Origin: an uncultured Muribaculaceae bacterium
GTDB lineage: Bacteria > Bacteroidota > Bacteroidia > Bacteroidales > Muribaculaceae
Reading direction: 5' to 3'
DNA: 25,782 nucleotides
NCBI GenBank assembly: GCA_910579105.1
Contig: CAJTRT010000036.1
Location: 1-25,782, forward strand
The notes under the pieces were generated by a model. That model did not search any database. It was not told the origin of the DNA and was given only the letters and a program-made list of their open reading frames with translations. This document shows positions 9,201 through 16,295 of the stretch, piece after piece; positions within the stretch are counted from its first letter, which is position 1, and each line of letters begins with the position of its first letter. A program made the position numbers and the translations under genes.

Positions 9201-11156
9201 GAATGTCATACCGTTTTTCGGACGAAGGGAGAACACGACGGAAGCGTTGTCGGAATATCCCGGCTGGTTATTCACGACAGGCTGGTACATGGTGCCGGTC
9301 TTGTCGGCCGGCTTGGACGTGCCGGTAACTTTCAGGTCGGAGCCTACGGAGTAGCCGGTGAACGAGAAAGCGCCGCTCGTCGTATCGGCCACGGGGTTGT
9401 TTGCCTCTCCCTTGTCGAGAGGCCAGGAAAGTGTCACGCCGGTAGCGGCGTTCTGAACGAAACCGCTGATTTCGACACCCGCGATACGGAGCGACGCGCC
9501 GCTAACGCCGGTCTTGGTCCAGGGATACACGCGGAGAAGCAGCGTCTCCCCCTCGCCGAGATTTATCAGCTCCGTGGTCAGGGTGTCATTCATAACCCCG
9601 TCCGCCATCGACGACGGGCTGTAAAAGGTCTTGGGCGAACCGAAGCCTGCCTCTTTGGAATAGCTGGCGTGGCACTGCATGGCATCGGTGGAAACGCCTC
9701 CGAGTTTGAGCGAGATCTTGTTGATCTGCATGGCCTTGCCCTGTGGAGCCTTGATGCCGAACTCCACATAGCGGGTCGGCGATTCGTCGATGTCGCCCGA
9801 CGGCCAGCTTCCACCCGCGGGGCGCAGATCAAGACCACCGTTGTAACCGACCGCCTCAAGGCCGACAAGGTTCATCGCCACCACTTCGGCCTCACCTTCG
9901 AGAGTGTGACCGCCGCCGGTGGCCAAGGGCCACGAAAGCGACACGGCCCCGCTGCCGGGGATGGCTGTGCCGGTAGCGCTGACCGGGACTGTGATCGAGG
10001 AATTCGAGGCGGAGGCCGTCAGCGTGCCGTCAATCACCCCGGGAGTTTTCAGCGACGCCCTGACATAGAAGGTGCCTATCAAGGTGCCACCGTCATAGGA
10101 GAGCTGGATATTATCGGTCCACGCGGTCTTTGTCGTCGACAATTCAAAGCCTGACGAGGCGGCAACTGTGACGTTGCCCGTCTCGGGGGTCAGCCCGAAG
10201 CCGGTAATGGTGAACTCCTTGGTGAGTATGTTGCCGATATAGGCCTCTCCGAGGTCACCTGACGCGGGCGACACACTAAGCCCCGCGTCGCTGATATTGA
10301 TTTTGTCGGCGAGAACCCCCTGCTTGCTCATAAGCTCCGCGCACTGGCGCGCTATCAACGCAGCACCGGCCACGCTGAGATGGGTCGATCCGTCGCCGTC
10401 GGAAAGAATCTCGTGACACTTGGCGTCACCATATTTAACGAACAGCTGCCGCGTTGATTCCGTCATGTCGAAGAACGGCACGTCGAGCTCCCGCGAAAGC
10501 TGTTCCATCTGCCAGCGGTAGTCCATCGAGTGATCGTCGGCACCGACCTTGTTGCCCGCGACAGGGCCATTGGCGGTCAGCACGCTGAAACTGTCGCCCA
10601 GGTCGTGCCGCCCGTTCCGGCGTATGTCGCCGTTGGAGAAATACATACGGCAGATAGAAGAGGCAAACAAGGGGATTGCCTGCTTCTCGCGGATTTCCGT
10701 CACGAGCTTTCGGAGAGTTTTCACATAGGTGTCGCCGGGTATGGAACCGCGCTTGTCGACCTGCGCGGCAGCGGCCTGGTCACCCTTGGCGACATAATAA
10801 TCGTAGAGCTGCTGGCCGTCCATGCCGCCGTTCTTCTCGTCGTTGTGAGCGAATTGCAGAAGGACGTAGTCGCCGGGCTTCAGCGCCTTCTTGATCGCGG
10901 GCCAGTACGCCGCGTTGTTGTAGAAACCCTGCACATCCATGCCACCTTTGCCTCGGTTGACAACCGTGATGTCGGAACTGAAAAACGAGCCGAAGTACTG
11001 TCCCCAGCCGCGCGTGGGCGTAGAGCCGTCGGTCGCATAGTCGGCCATGGTGCTGTCGCCGCAGGTGTAAAGCGTCTGCGCCAGCGTTCCGAGAGGGAGC
11101 GCCGCGACGGCCGCCGACAATAGTAAACGTTTGAGTCTTTTCATGGTTGAATCCAT
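6255..11156 (-). CDS. Secreted pectin esterase fusion: SGNH acetylesterase (CE12-like) + pectin methylesterase (CE8) + C-terminal sorting domain
   Basis: The protein has 1633 residues. The signal peptide covers ~1-27. An SGNH hydrolase follows at ~28-280: GDS block with Ser35, oxyanion Asn105 in FAHNDEKN, and His259 in DGSTHLS, resembling rhamnogalacturonan acetylesterases (removal of acetyl groups). Residues ~290-400 are Ig-like, and two modules each starting SWPL (~405 and ~570) are beta-rich. An InlB-type repeat region lies at ~755-900, a lectin-like beta domain at ~905-1070 and a Big_5-like domain at ~1085-1180. The CE8 pectinesterase at ~1187-1500 keeps all landmarks: GRYKE, QALAL, Asp1325 in YQDT, Asp1349 in DFIY, and Arg1409 in LGRPW. 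The tail (~1580-1633, GRRLSRPAQGVNIV) is sorting-domain-like. It should act on pectin outside the cell or in the periplasm. The start could instead be the ATG at 11142-11144 (residue 5), which gives an equally good signal peptide. The likely regulator gene is directly upstream. Confidence 0.88.
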   Translation of the reverse strand: MDSTMKRLKRLLLSAAVAALPLGTLAQTLYTCGDSTMADYATDGSTPTRGWGQYFGSFFSSDITVVNRGKGGMDVQGFYNNAAYWPAIKKALKPGDYVLLQFAHNDEKNGGMDGQQLYDYYVAKGDQAAAAQVDKRGSIPGDTYVKTLRKLVTEIREKQAIPLFASSICRMYFSNGDIRRNGRHDLGDSFSVLTANGPVAGNKVGADDHSMDYRWQMEQLSRELDVPFFDMTESTRQLFVKYGDAKCHEILSDGDGSTHLSVAGAALIARQCAELMSKQGVLADKINISDAGLSVSPASGDLGEAYIGNILTKEFTITGFGLTPETGNVTVAASSGFELSTTKTAWTDNIQLSYDGGTLIGTFYVRASLKTPGVIDGTLTASASNSSITVPVSATGTAIPGSGAVSLSWPLATGGGHTLEGEAEVVAMNLVGLEAVGYNGGLDLRPAGGSWPSGDIDESPTRYVEFGIKAPQGKAMQINKISLKLGGVSTDAMQCHASYSKEAGFGSPKTFYSPSSMADGVMNDTLTTELINLGEGETLLLRVYPWTKTGVSGASLRIAGVEISGFVQNAATGVTLSWPLDKGEANNPVADTTSGAFSFTGYSVGSDLKVTGTSKPADKTGTMYQPVVNNQPGYSDNASVVFSLRPKNGMTFQPKKVSFYATRNGTDGGKLACNIDVDGAVTELGKDLVPARNNDDANGRQSFFEFDVNGVVVFNNTLTMRVGIYSLGNTKTITIHDVMIEGEVSGQEVAVPVYSITAAPAIAEAGSVTISPNTGSVEENVEVTVTATENFGYRFKGWSVGGQTVSTANPYTFPATADMALVAEYEKLTIYPLEIAVEGGANDYMVSVTPEGHMIDGARYYEAGTDVRLSAANNRVLTFTNWEDQTTSPERSVRMDGAKNLTATYAADDYIVGWDFRNDDPNSERAADFKAESDNAGLMSLHNENGETSTWLQRGVNRGDENGRYAARIWKVRSSKLFFEASFSTTDYSDLRIASSLSCSYNTYSRFFVQYSIDGKNYTNLGEMSPGNRVWTDAEFPLPAEAENQPRVYVRWYPDFDSELIGNATDYDGLAITDVFVLGTVSRGIDPNPPVLTSAIPADNATGASVHGSVVLTFDEKIRLGSGAATLNGASIVPTISGKSAVFRYTGLDYNTTYTFNMPAGTVTDRGGNAAPAVSLSFTTMERQQPEARLYDAVVDINGTGDYASVQAAIDAAPAGRVKPWLIFVKNGRYKEHVDIPENKPFIHLIGQDRDKAVILDDLLCGGDNALHVSVGATVVVKSNDCFFENITLENSYGHEKKAGPQALALNTIGDRTIFNNVAMLSYQDTWITPSKSAHRAYVKNSLIEGAVDFIYNSGDIYIENTTLLINRDSGGYIVAPSHDRDVAWGYVFRDCVITAPGDPSKTTVWLGRPWHNFPKTVFLNTRAEVNIPATGWYETMGGLPAIWADWNTTDANGNLVDLSQRRDTYYRMENGEKVYATAKNHLTDEEAAQYTLSNVLSGADSWQPAIKTEACAAPAPVLSGSELSWEAVPYAICYVVTDGDTVLEITTDTAVSVPSAKASGNYAVQAVNEFGGLSAKGVPGTSGINDSASADAEIIAVYDLQGRRLSRPAQGVNIVCKRSASGEVIVEKVVIR

Positions 11157-11175
11157 TTCGTTTGATTGGTTGCCG

Positions 11176-11183
11176 CGAAATTA
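11176..11183 (-). promoter_or_regulatory. Predicted -7 box of the esterase fusion gene
   Basis: TAATTTCG on the minus strand differs by one base from TAnnTTTG and ends about 20 bases before the start codon. The same octamer occurs at both divergent promoters near 15423 and 15461. No good -33 TTTG is present, which would suit a promoter that needs an activator. Confidence 0.5.
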
Positions 11184-11211
11184 GGGATTCAACGCGCCTG
11201 TCGAAGCGGCA

Positions 11212-11244
11212 AAATCTGTCGCCCCGAGGGGTGAAATCTGACGC
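11212..11244 (-). promoter_or_regulatory. Two 11-bp direct repeats spaced 22 bp: candidate AraC-type activator site
   Basis: On the plus strand AAATCTGTCGC (11212-11222) and AAATCTGACGC (11234-11244) match at 10 of 11 bases, and their starts are exactly 22 bp (two helical turns) apart. They lie just upstream of the -33 region of the esterase promoter. AraC-family dimers typically bind such same-face direct repeats. The regulator encoded next door has an AraC domain. The pairing of protein and site is inferred. Confidence 0.55.
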
Positions 11245-11249
11245 TACCT

Positions 11250-11274
11250 GATGTAAGTCTTAATCACTTACATC
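11250..11274. repeat. 8-bp inverted repeat over the stop codon of the regulator gene
   Basis: GATGTAAG (11250-11257) and CTTACATC (11267-11274) are exact reverse complements with a 9-base loop. The TAA stop at 11268-11270 lies in one arm. On the minus strand no T-run follows, so terminator function for the regulator is doubtful; on the plus strand TTTTT follows. Confidence 0.5.
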
Positions 11275-13664
11275 TTTTTCCTGTGCCTGACAGCGTATTC
11301 CGACGGCGTGTGGCCCGTCTGCTCCTTGAACACCATGGCCATATACTGCGGGGTCTTGAACCCGCATTTATATGCTGTTTCTGCGACATTCAGCTTCCCT
11401 TCGGCAAGCAGCGCCGACGCCGCGCGTACCCTTACCATCCGCACAAAGTCCTCCAACGACACCCCGACCGCGGCCTTCACCTCGCGGCGAAGCTCGTTGC
11501 GCCCCATTCCGAGATTCCGCGCCAAATCCTCCGCGCGGAGCGCGCTGTCGCCGTAACCGGCCCCCACCTCCCGGCAGAAACGCCACATCAGCCCCGACTC
11601 ATCCGGGCGCGTTGGTTCAGATACCATCAGAGCCGACTCCACATAACGGTCAAGCACGCGGCGCCGTTTTCGACGCTGGTAGTCGCGTCTCAATATCCAT
11701 GCGGCGAACCCAGCGAGAAGCAACAGACACAGGGCGATCGCGGTGTCTCCGGCCATCTCGCGCCATGTACGCGGCGCCTCGATGGCTATTTCCAGAGGTG
11801 CGTCAGTCCAGGAACCGTACGGGTCGGTCCAGCGTATCAGCAACCGGGATGTTCCCGACGGAAGCCCGGAAAGCCTCACTACCCGCTCATGGCCCAACGG
11901 AATCCACTCGTCGCCGTCACCAAGCCGGTAAGCGTACCGTATATTGCCGGCGGAAGCATAATCCAGCGCGGCGAAATGAACGGCGACGTCGCGGCTGTCG
12001 CGGGACAGCTTTATCGTATTACCGGCCGGAAGGCCGAACAGCCGTCCGCCGCCTGTCTCCACCTCGGTGACAGTGAGCGGCGGCATTTCCTCCCTGCCTA
12101 TCAGCCCGGGGTCAATGAACAGTATTCCACCCCTGGCGCCGAAGGCGAGCCTGCCCCCGGGTAGTATCTGCGGTTCCGCCTCGGTGAGGAAGAGTTCGTG
12201 GCCGATATTGCCGGCATTATATGTCGCGATATGCTTCCAGCCGGACCCATACCGCGAAATAGAGTTATGGGACACAACCCAGAAATCACCCCCCGCGTCT
12301 TCCAACACCGACAGCACCGGATCGGCTTCCAGGCCGTTTCTGATACTCCTGTTCTCGAAGCGGGCCGTGCCGTCAATCAAACCGGCCGCGGAGGGCAAAC
12401 GGTCGATTCCTCCTGAATAGGCGGAAAAATACAGCGACCCGTCGTCAGCCTCAAGCACCCCCAATATGTCGTTGTTGCTAAGCGAACATGCGTCGGAGAA
12501 ATGCGACGAAAACACTTTGAACGCAATGGAATCCGCTTGTGACGCCGGGGTGAAAGACACAACACCCTGGGTAGTGGCCCCGACCATCATCCCATTCCGC
12601 ATCCGATCAAGCCTGCGCACCCTCGCTGCTTGTTCAAGCGGATAACGCTTCGGAAACTCAAACGACATTCCGCCTCCGGCTTTCCTGACCGCCCTCGCCA
12701 CACCGCCTCCGAAAGTGGCAAGCCACATATCACCATCGGCATCCTCGGCGAAATCATAAACATCCGCGCAACGCAGTCCTCCCTTGGCGGCATCCTGCCG
12801 GTAACGCTCTATGCCATAGCCGCCTCCGGGTCTTGGATCAAGCACGGCGAGTTCCTGCTGCTTCGTGCCGAGCCACACTCTGCCCGCACGGTCGGTATAA
12901 ACAGCGTAGACCATCAGGCCGGAAGACAGGGTGGAATCGCGCCTGATTTCGCCTGTGGCCGAAAGATTGCCGACCCACTCGCCGTCCGGCTCGTAAAGCA
13001 TCACCCGCTTGTCGCGTGACGCCGCCCACAAAACGCCGTCCGGAGCGGCATGGAGCGCGTGTATCTCCTCCCCTATCGGCGCTAACGGAGAGCTCTCGAC
13101 AAACCTGAAAGCCCTGGGGGAAGCGGTCACATAGTCAACCCCGGCGGTGCGACGCACAATCCACAGATTCCCGTCGCGGTCCACAAAACTCAAAGGTGAA
13201 TTGACATCGTAATCGCGCAATTCAGCCCGCGGCCGGTTGGCCGGAGGATCAAGCGCCACCGCCTTGGCGCTATCCTCTGCCGAAGCCACGGAGAAACGGC
13301 CTGTCAACGGATCAAGCCCGTACACACGCCTGGTGTAGGTCACCACCCACATGGCTCCGCGCTCATCCTCGACCACGCGCTCAATCCGGTTATTGTCGAG
13401 TTTCACCGAGTCGCCGGCAAACGAGCGGTAGTTGCGGAACTCATAGCCGTCGAAGCGGTCTACGCCGCTCCATGTGGCGAACCATATGTATCCGCGGGAA
13501 TCCTGCGTCACGAAACGCACGTGGTCATGGGCAAGCCCCTGCTCCGTGCCATAATGGCGCGTCACCGTCCCGGCGGCATAAAGCGCCCCGCTCGTCACGC
13601 CGCAACAACACAGCGCCAGGAAGAACCTCACGCAAGAAACAGCCATGCCAGCGAGCCTCTTCAT
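11268..13664 (-). CDS. Membrane-tethered AraC-family regulator with periplasmic propeller/Y_Y_Y sensor (HTCS-like without kinase or receiver)
   Basis: The protein has 798 residues. An N-terminal signal/anchor covers ~1-30. Many Reg_prop blades follow (for example DSRGYIWFATWSGVDRFDGY, DRAGRVWLGT, DADGDMWLATFGGGVARA, DAGGDFWVVSHNSISRYG) over ~30-510. A Y_Y_Y-type beta domain lies at ~540-630 and one transmembrane helix at ~638-658 (IALCLLLLAGFAAWIL), then a basic RRDYQRRKRRR stretch. Residues ~688-798 form an AraC helix-turn-helix pair (LARNLGMGRNELRREVK; AETAYKCGFKTPQYMAMVFKEQTGHTPSEY). Classical hybrid two-component systems of Bacteroidota carry a kinase and receiver between sensor and AraC domain. 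Here only ~30 residues separate them, so no phosphorelay is possible and ligand binding must act directly across the membrane. It probably senses a pectin fragment and controls the adjacent esterase gene. It lies 7 bases after the exonuclease gene, in the same operon. Confidence 0.88.
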   Translation of the reverse strand: MKRLAGMAVSCVRFFLALCCCGVTSGALYAAGTVTRHYGTEQGLAHDHVRFVTQDSRGYIWFATWSGVDRFDGYEFRNYRSFAGDSVKLDNNRIERVVEDERGAMWVVTYTRRVYGLDPLTGRFSVASAEDSAKAVALDPPANRPRAELRDYDVNSPLSFVDRDGNLWIVRRTAGVDYVTASPRAFRFVESSPLAPIGEEIHALHAAPDGVLWAASRDKRVMLYEPDGEWVGNLSATGEIRRDSTLSSGLMVYAVYTDRAGRVWLGTKQQELAVLDPRPGGGYGIERYRQDAAKGGLRCADVYDFAEDADGDMWLATFGGGVARAVRKAGGGMSFEFPKRYPLEQAARVRRLDRMRNGMMVGATTQGVVSFTPASQADSIAFKVFSSHFSDACSLSNNDILGVLEADDGSLYFSAYSGGIDRLPSAAGLIDGTARFENRSIRNGLEADPVLSVLEDAGGDFWVVSHNSISRYGSGWKHIATYNAGNIGHELFLTEAEPQILPGGRLAFGARGGILFIDPGLIGREEMPPLTVTEVETGGGRLFGLPAGNTIKLSRDSRDVAVHFAALDYASAGNIRYAYRLGDGDEWIPLGHERVVRLSGLPSGTSRLLIRWTDPYGSWTDAPLEIAIEAPRTWREMAGDTAIALCLLLLAGFAAWILRRDYQRRKRRRVLDRYVESALMVSEPTRPDESGLMWRFCREVGAGYGDSALRAEDLARNLGMGRNELRREVKAAVGVSLEDFVRMVRVRAASALLAEGKLNVAETAYKCGFKTPQYMAMVFKEQTGHTPSEYAVRHRKKM

Positions 13665-13671
13665 AAAGATT

Positions 13672-14160
13672 TCAAAGCAATCGCAGCGCTATGGCGGCGC
13701 AGGCCTCGGCATCAGCCAAGGCGTGATGGTGATTATCAAGATCGTATCCGCAGGCCGCCGCGACAGTGTGCAGCTGGTGGTTAGGCAGACGAAGGCGGTA
13801 GCGCGAGGCCCTCAGGGTGCAATAAAAGCGATACCCCGGATAAGGCATGCGGTAAGCCTCGAACACGGCCCGGAGGCAACCCTCGTCGAACGGACGGTTA
13901 TGGGCCACCAGCGGCAGCCCGGCCACCAGCGGCGCTACCTTGGCCCACACCTCCGGGAACAAAGGGGCGGCATCGGTATCGGCCCGCGTAAGGCCATGGA
14001 CCCGCGTGGTAAAGAATGAATAATAGTTGGGATAAGGCCGGATCAGGCTGTAAAACCTGTCGGCGACCTCTCCGCCGTGTACCACGACAACCCCGACCGA
14101 GCAGACGCTCGACCGGCTGCCGTTGGCCGTCTCAAAATCAATAGCCGCGAAATCCCGCAT
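13672..14160 (-). CDS. DnaQ-like 3'-5' exonuclease (DEDDh family)
   Basis: The protein has 162 residues, the usual length for a stand-alone exonuclease domain. Motifs are in order: Exo I FAAIDFETANG (Asp and Glu, residues ~6-12), Exo II in LVAHNRPFDEGCLR, and Exo III HHALADAEACA (His and Asp near the end). The family removes nucleotides from 3' ends, like the epsilon subunit of DNA polymerase III, or RNA in oligoribonuclease relatives; the substrate here is not shown. The ATG at 14158-14160 is chosen because the consensus promoter lies just upstream; a TTG start at 14181 would fall inside that promoter. The regulator gene follows after 7 bases, so the two are probably cotranscribed. Confidence 0.85.
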   Translation of the reverse strand: MRDFAAIDFETANGSRSSVCSVGVVVVHGGEVADRFYSLIRPYPNYYSFFTTRVHGLTRADTDAAPLFPEVWAKVAPLVAGLPLVAHNRPFDEGCLRAVFEAYRMPYPGYRFYCTLRASRYRLRLPNHQLHTVAAACGYDLDNHHHALADAEACAAIALRLL

Positions 14161-14178
14161 AATCCTCTTTGTTTCCCA

Positions 14179-14209
14179 CAAAGTTAGGAATTAGCTCGCT
14201 CAATTCAAA
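14179..14209 (-). promoter_or_regulatory. Consensus Bacteroidota promoter of the exonuclease-regulator operon
   Basis: On the minus strand TTTG (14206-14209), a 19-base spacer and TAACTTTG (14179-14186) match the TTTG-N19-TAnnTTTG consensus exactly. The predicted leader before the ATG at 14160 is about 12 bases. Confidence 0.75.
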
Positions 14210-14242
14210 GCGCCCCACATGTCGGACGCGATATTTTCCAGT

Positions 14243-15394
14243 TTACGCGCCTGTCACAGGGTATTTCCTATAAAGCAGGAAAAGGGCGGAGGCGCCTATC
14301 GCGGCGAACGGTACCCCGACGAGAGCCGGAGACGCCAGTCCCAGCCCCATATGGATCGCGACACCGCCAAGAGAAGCCGAGACGGCGTTGGAAACATTGA
14401 ACGCGATCTGTATGCCCGCGCCGCCGAGCATCTCTCCCCCCTTGGCGTAACGCACGATCAGGTATTGCAACGGGCCGCCGACAGCGAACAGACAGCCGGG
14501 CGCTATGAACGCGAGAACCACTGACGGCACTTTGAACGGAGCGAGGAAATACACGGCGGGCATCACAAGCAGCAGCGACGCGGCGGTCACTCCTGTCACA
14601 AGCGCGGCGGGATAACGGTCGGCGAGCTTGCCGCTCAGAGCGTTGCCTACCACCATCCCCAATCCGACGACTACCATTATACCTGTCATAGCCGACTGCG
14701 GGAAACCGGCTACCTCGGTCATTACCGGGGAAATGTAGCTAAGCCAGCAGTAGACCGAGGCCTGACCGAAAAACACCCCGGCGTAGATAAGCCACGGCCC
14801 CGGCTCGCGCAGGAACGCGAACTGCCCCTTGATGCCGGTGTCGGGGAGCGGATCGAGGCGCGGCACCCACGCCTTTATCCCCAGGAACGCCAACAGACTG
14901 CCGAGAGCGACTACGGCGAACGCCATGCGCCAGCTAAGGACATTGGCGAGGAAAGTAGCCAGGGGAACGCCGACCACATTAGCCACCGTCATCCCGGCCA
15001 CCATAACCGCCACGGCCATAGCCTTCCGCCCTTCGGGAGCTATCCTCTCGGCCACTATCGCCCCGGCGCCAAAGAAAGCCCCGTGGGGAAGCCCCGACAG
15101 GAACCTCGAGCACAACAGCGCGAGGAACGACGGCGAAAACGCCGCGCAGGCGTTGCCGACACACATCAAGGCAGTGAGCAGCAGCAACAGCCGCCTCATC
15201 GGCCAACGCCTCAAAACGATAAGCCCCGGAGCGCCGACAGCCACACCGAGCGAATAAGCCGAAATCAGCCTTCCCGCCTCCACCACGCCTATGCCGAGCC
15301 CGCGGGCCACATCGTCGAGAAATCCCATCATCCCGAACTCGGCTATCCCGAGGCAGAATGTCGGAACAGCCAGCGCGATCAAACTCTTCTTCAT
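14243..15394 (-). CDS. araJ: Major facilitator efflux transporter, AraJ-like (DHA1 family)
   Basis: The protein has 383 residues and about 12 predicted membrane helices. It follows E. coli AraJ closely in several blocks: FLSGLPHGAFFGAGAIVAER in the first half, MTVANVVGVPLATFL after it, GPWLIYAGVFFGQASVYCWL around the middle, VVVGLGMVVGNALSGKLADR, and GGEMLGGAGIQIAFNVSNAV near the end. The family exports small molecules (sugars, drugs) by proton antiport at the inner membrane; the real substrate is unknown even for AraJ. The C-terminus is short. The gene is divergent from the YczE-like gene with a shared promoter region (15395-15489), and the two may be coregulated. It is convergent with nothing; the exonuclease operon lies downstream on the same strand with its own promoter. 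Confidence 0.85.
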   Translation of the reverse strand: MKKSLIALAVPTFCLGIAEFGMMGFLDDVARGLGIGVVEAGRLISAYSLGVAVGAPGLIVLRRWPMRRLLLLLTALMCVGNACAAFSPSFLALLCSRFLSGLPHGAFFGAGAIVAERIAPEGRKAMAVAVMVAGMTVANVVGVPLATFLANVLSWRMAFAVVALGSLLAFLGIKAWVPRLDPLPDTGIKGQFAFLREPGPWLIYAGVFFGQASVYCWLSYISPVMTEVAGFPQSAMTGIMVVVGLGMVVGNALSGKLADRYPAALVTGVTAASLLLVMPAVYFLAPFKVPSVVLAFIAPGCLFAVGGPLQYLIVRYAKGGEMLGGAGIQIAFNVSNAVSASLGGVAIHMGLGLASPALVGVPFAAIGASALFLLYRKYPVTGA

Positions 15395-15420
15395 ACCTAT
15401 GTCGCTTAATTGAAAACCGG

Positions 15421-15470
15421 CGCGAAATTAGCAAACTTCCCGCATATGGGGAAAATTGAGTAATTTCGCG
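15421..15470. promoter_or_regulatory. Symmetric divergent promoter region between the araJ-like and YczE-like genes
   Basis: CGCGAAATTA (15421-15430) and TAATTTCGCG (15461-15470) are exact reverse complements 30 bases apart. Each contains TAATTTCG, a one-mismatch version of the TAnnTTTG -7 box, pointing outward to its gene. The -33 regions would overlap in the middle, so the two transcripts may compete or share a regulator. Confidence 0.55.
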
Positions 15471-15489
15471 ATATAATCGGATTCAATTA

Positions 15490-16245
15490 ATGATTCACTC
15501 AATCTCAGTCCCGACCAAAGCAAAAACAGTCTCGTTCGTATGGCAGCACACGTTGCTGCTTGTGTCATTGTTCTTTATGACAGCAGGGGTCGCCCTGTGC
15601 GTGCGTTCCAACCTCGGCAGCAGCGTCATATCCTCATGCCCGCTGGCGTTCACCCTCGCGGGTGAGTCGGCCATGGCGCCTAATCTGTCATTGGGGACCT
15701 ACACCAACATCCTCAACGCGCTGCTGGTAGTGGGCCAGATAGCCATACTGCGCCGGCGTTTCCAGCCGGTGCAGCTCTTACAGCTCCTGATCGGCTTCGT
15801 GTTCGGAGCAATGATAGACCTGAACATGCGTCTCACATCGGTTCTCGACTGTTCATCGCCCACAAGCCAGGCGCTCGCTCAGTTCGCCGGCTGCACGGTA
15901 ATGGCTTTCGGAATCGCAATGGAGATGCGGTGCGCATCCATAACGATGCCGGGCGAGGGACTTCCCGCCGCCATAAGCAAAGTCACCGGCAGGCAGTTCG
16001 CCGACATCAAGATCCGCATAGACATCCTGCTGGTAGCCATGGCGGTCGTAGCGTGCTATATGTTTTTCGGTCGCTGGCTCTGGAACGTCGTCGGAGCCGG
16101 CACGCTTTTCGCCATGGTCTACGTGGGATTCGCTGTGAAGTGGTTCAGCGCCAGAAGCGGCTGGTTTGACCGCCTGCTCGGCTACCGCCCCGGGATACGC
16201 CGCTACGTCTACGGCCTCAAACGCTTCGTGAACGGACGGCGTTGA
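15490..16245 (+). CDS. YczE/YitT-like integral membrane protein
   Basis: The protein has 251 residues. Several hydrophobic segments are visible: TLLLVSLFFMTAGVALCV, TNILNALLVVGQIAIL, LLIGFVFGAMIDLNM, AGCTVMAFGIAMEM, ILLVAMAVVACYMFF and a last one near residue 210. The pattern GVALCVRSNLGSSVIS near the N-terminus and the G-GLP segment (MPGEGLPAAISKVTGRQFADIKIRID) around residue 155 are typical of the YczE/YyaS/YitT membrane family. Its biochemical role is not established, so a transporter-like function is only a guess. The ATG at 15490 follows the predicted promoter by about 20 bases. It is convergent with the LacI-family gene, with 50 bases between the stops. Confidence 0.75.
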   Translation: MIHSISVPTKAKTVSFVWQHTLLLVSLFFMTAGVALCVRSNLGSSVISSCPLAFTLAGESAMAPNLSLGTYTNILNALLVVGQIAILRRRFQPVQLLQLLIGFVFGAMIDLNMRLTSVLDCSSPTSQALAQFAGCTVMAFGIAMEMRCASITMPGEGLPAAISKVTGRQFADIKIRIDILLVAMAVVACYMFFGRWLWNVVGAGTLFAMVYVGFAVKWFSARSGWFDRLLGYRPGIRRYVYGLKRFVNGRR

Positions 16246-16295
16246 CGCCTCCGGCGCTCTGACTGACAGTCATTCCTCGGCAAACCGCTTAACGG

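Noticed and set aside
11221..11232. CCCC-GA-GGGG mini-hairpin between the direct repeats
   Set aside because: It has a two-base loop and a 4-bp stem; too weak to call, probably chance in GC-rich DNA.
14161..14181. TTG start for the exonuclease
   Set aside because: It lies in the consensus -7 box; the ATG at 14160 gives the normal N-terminus.
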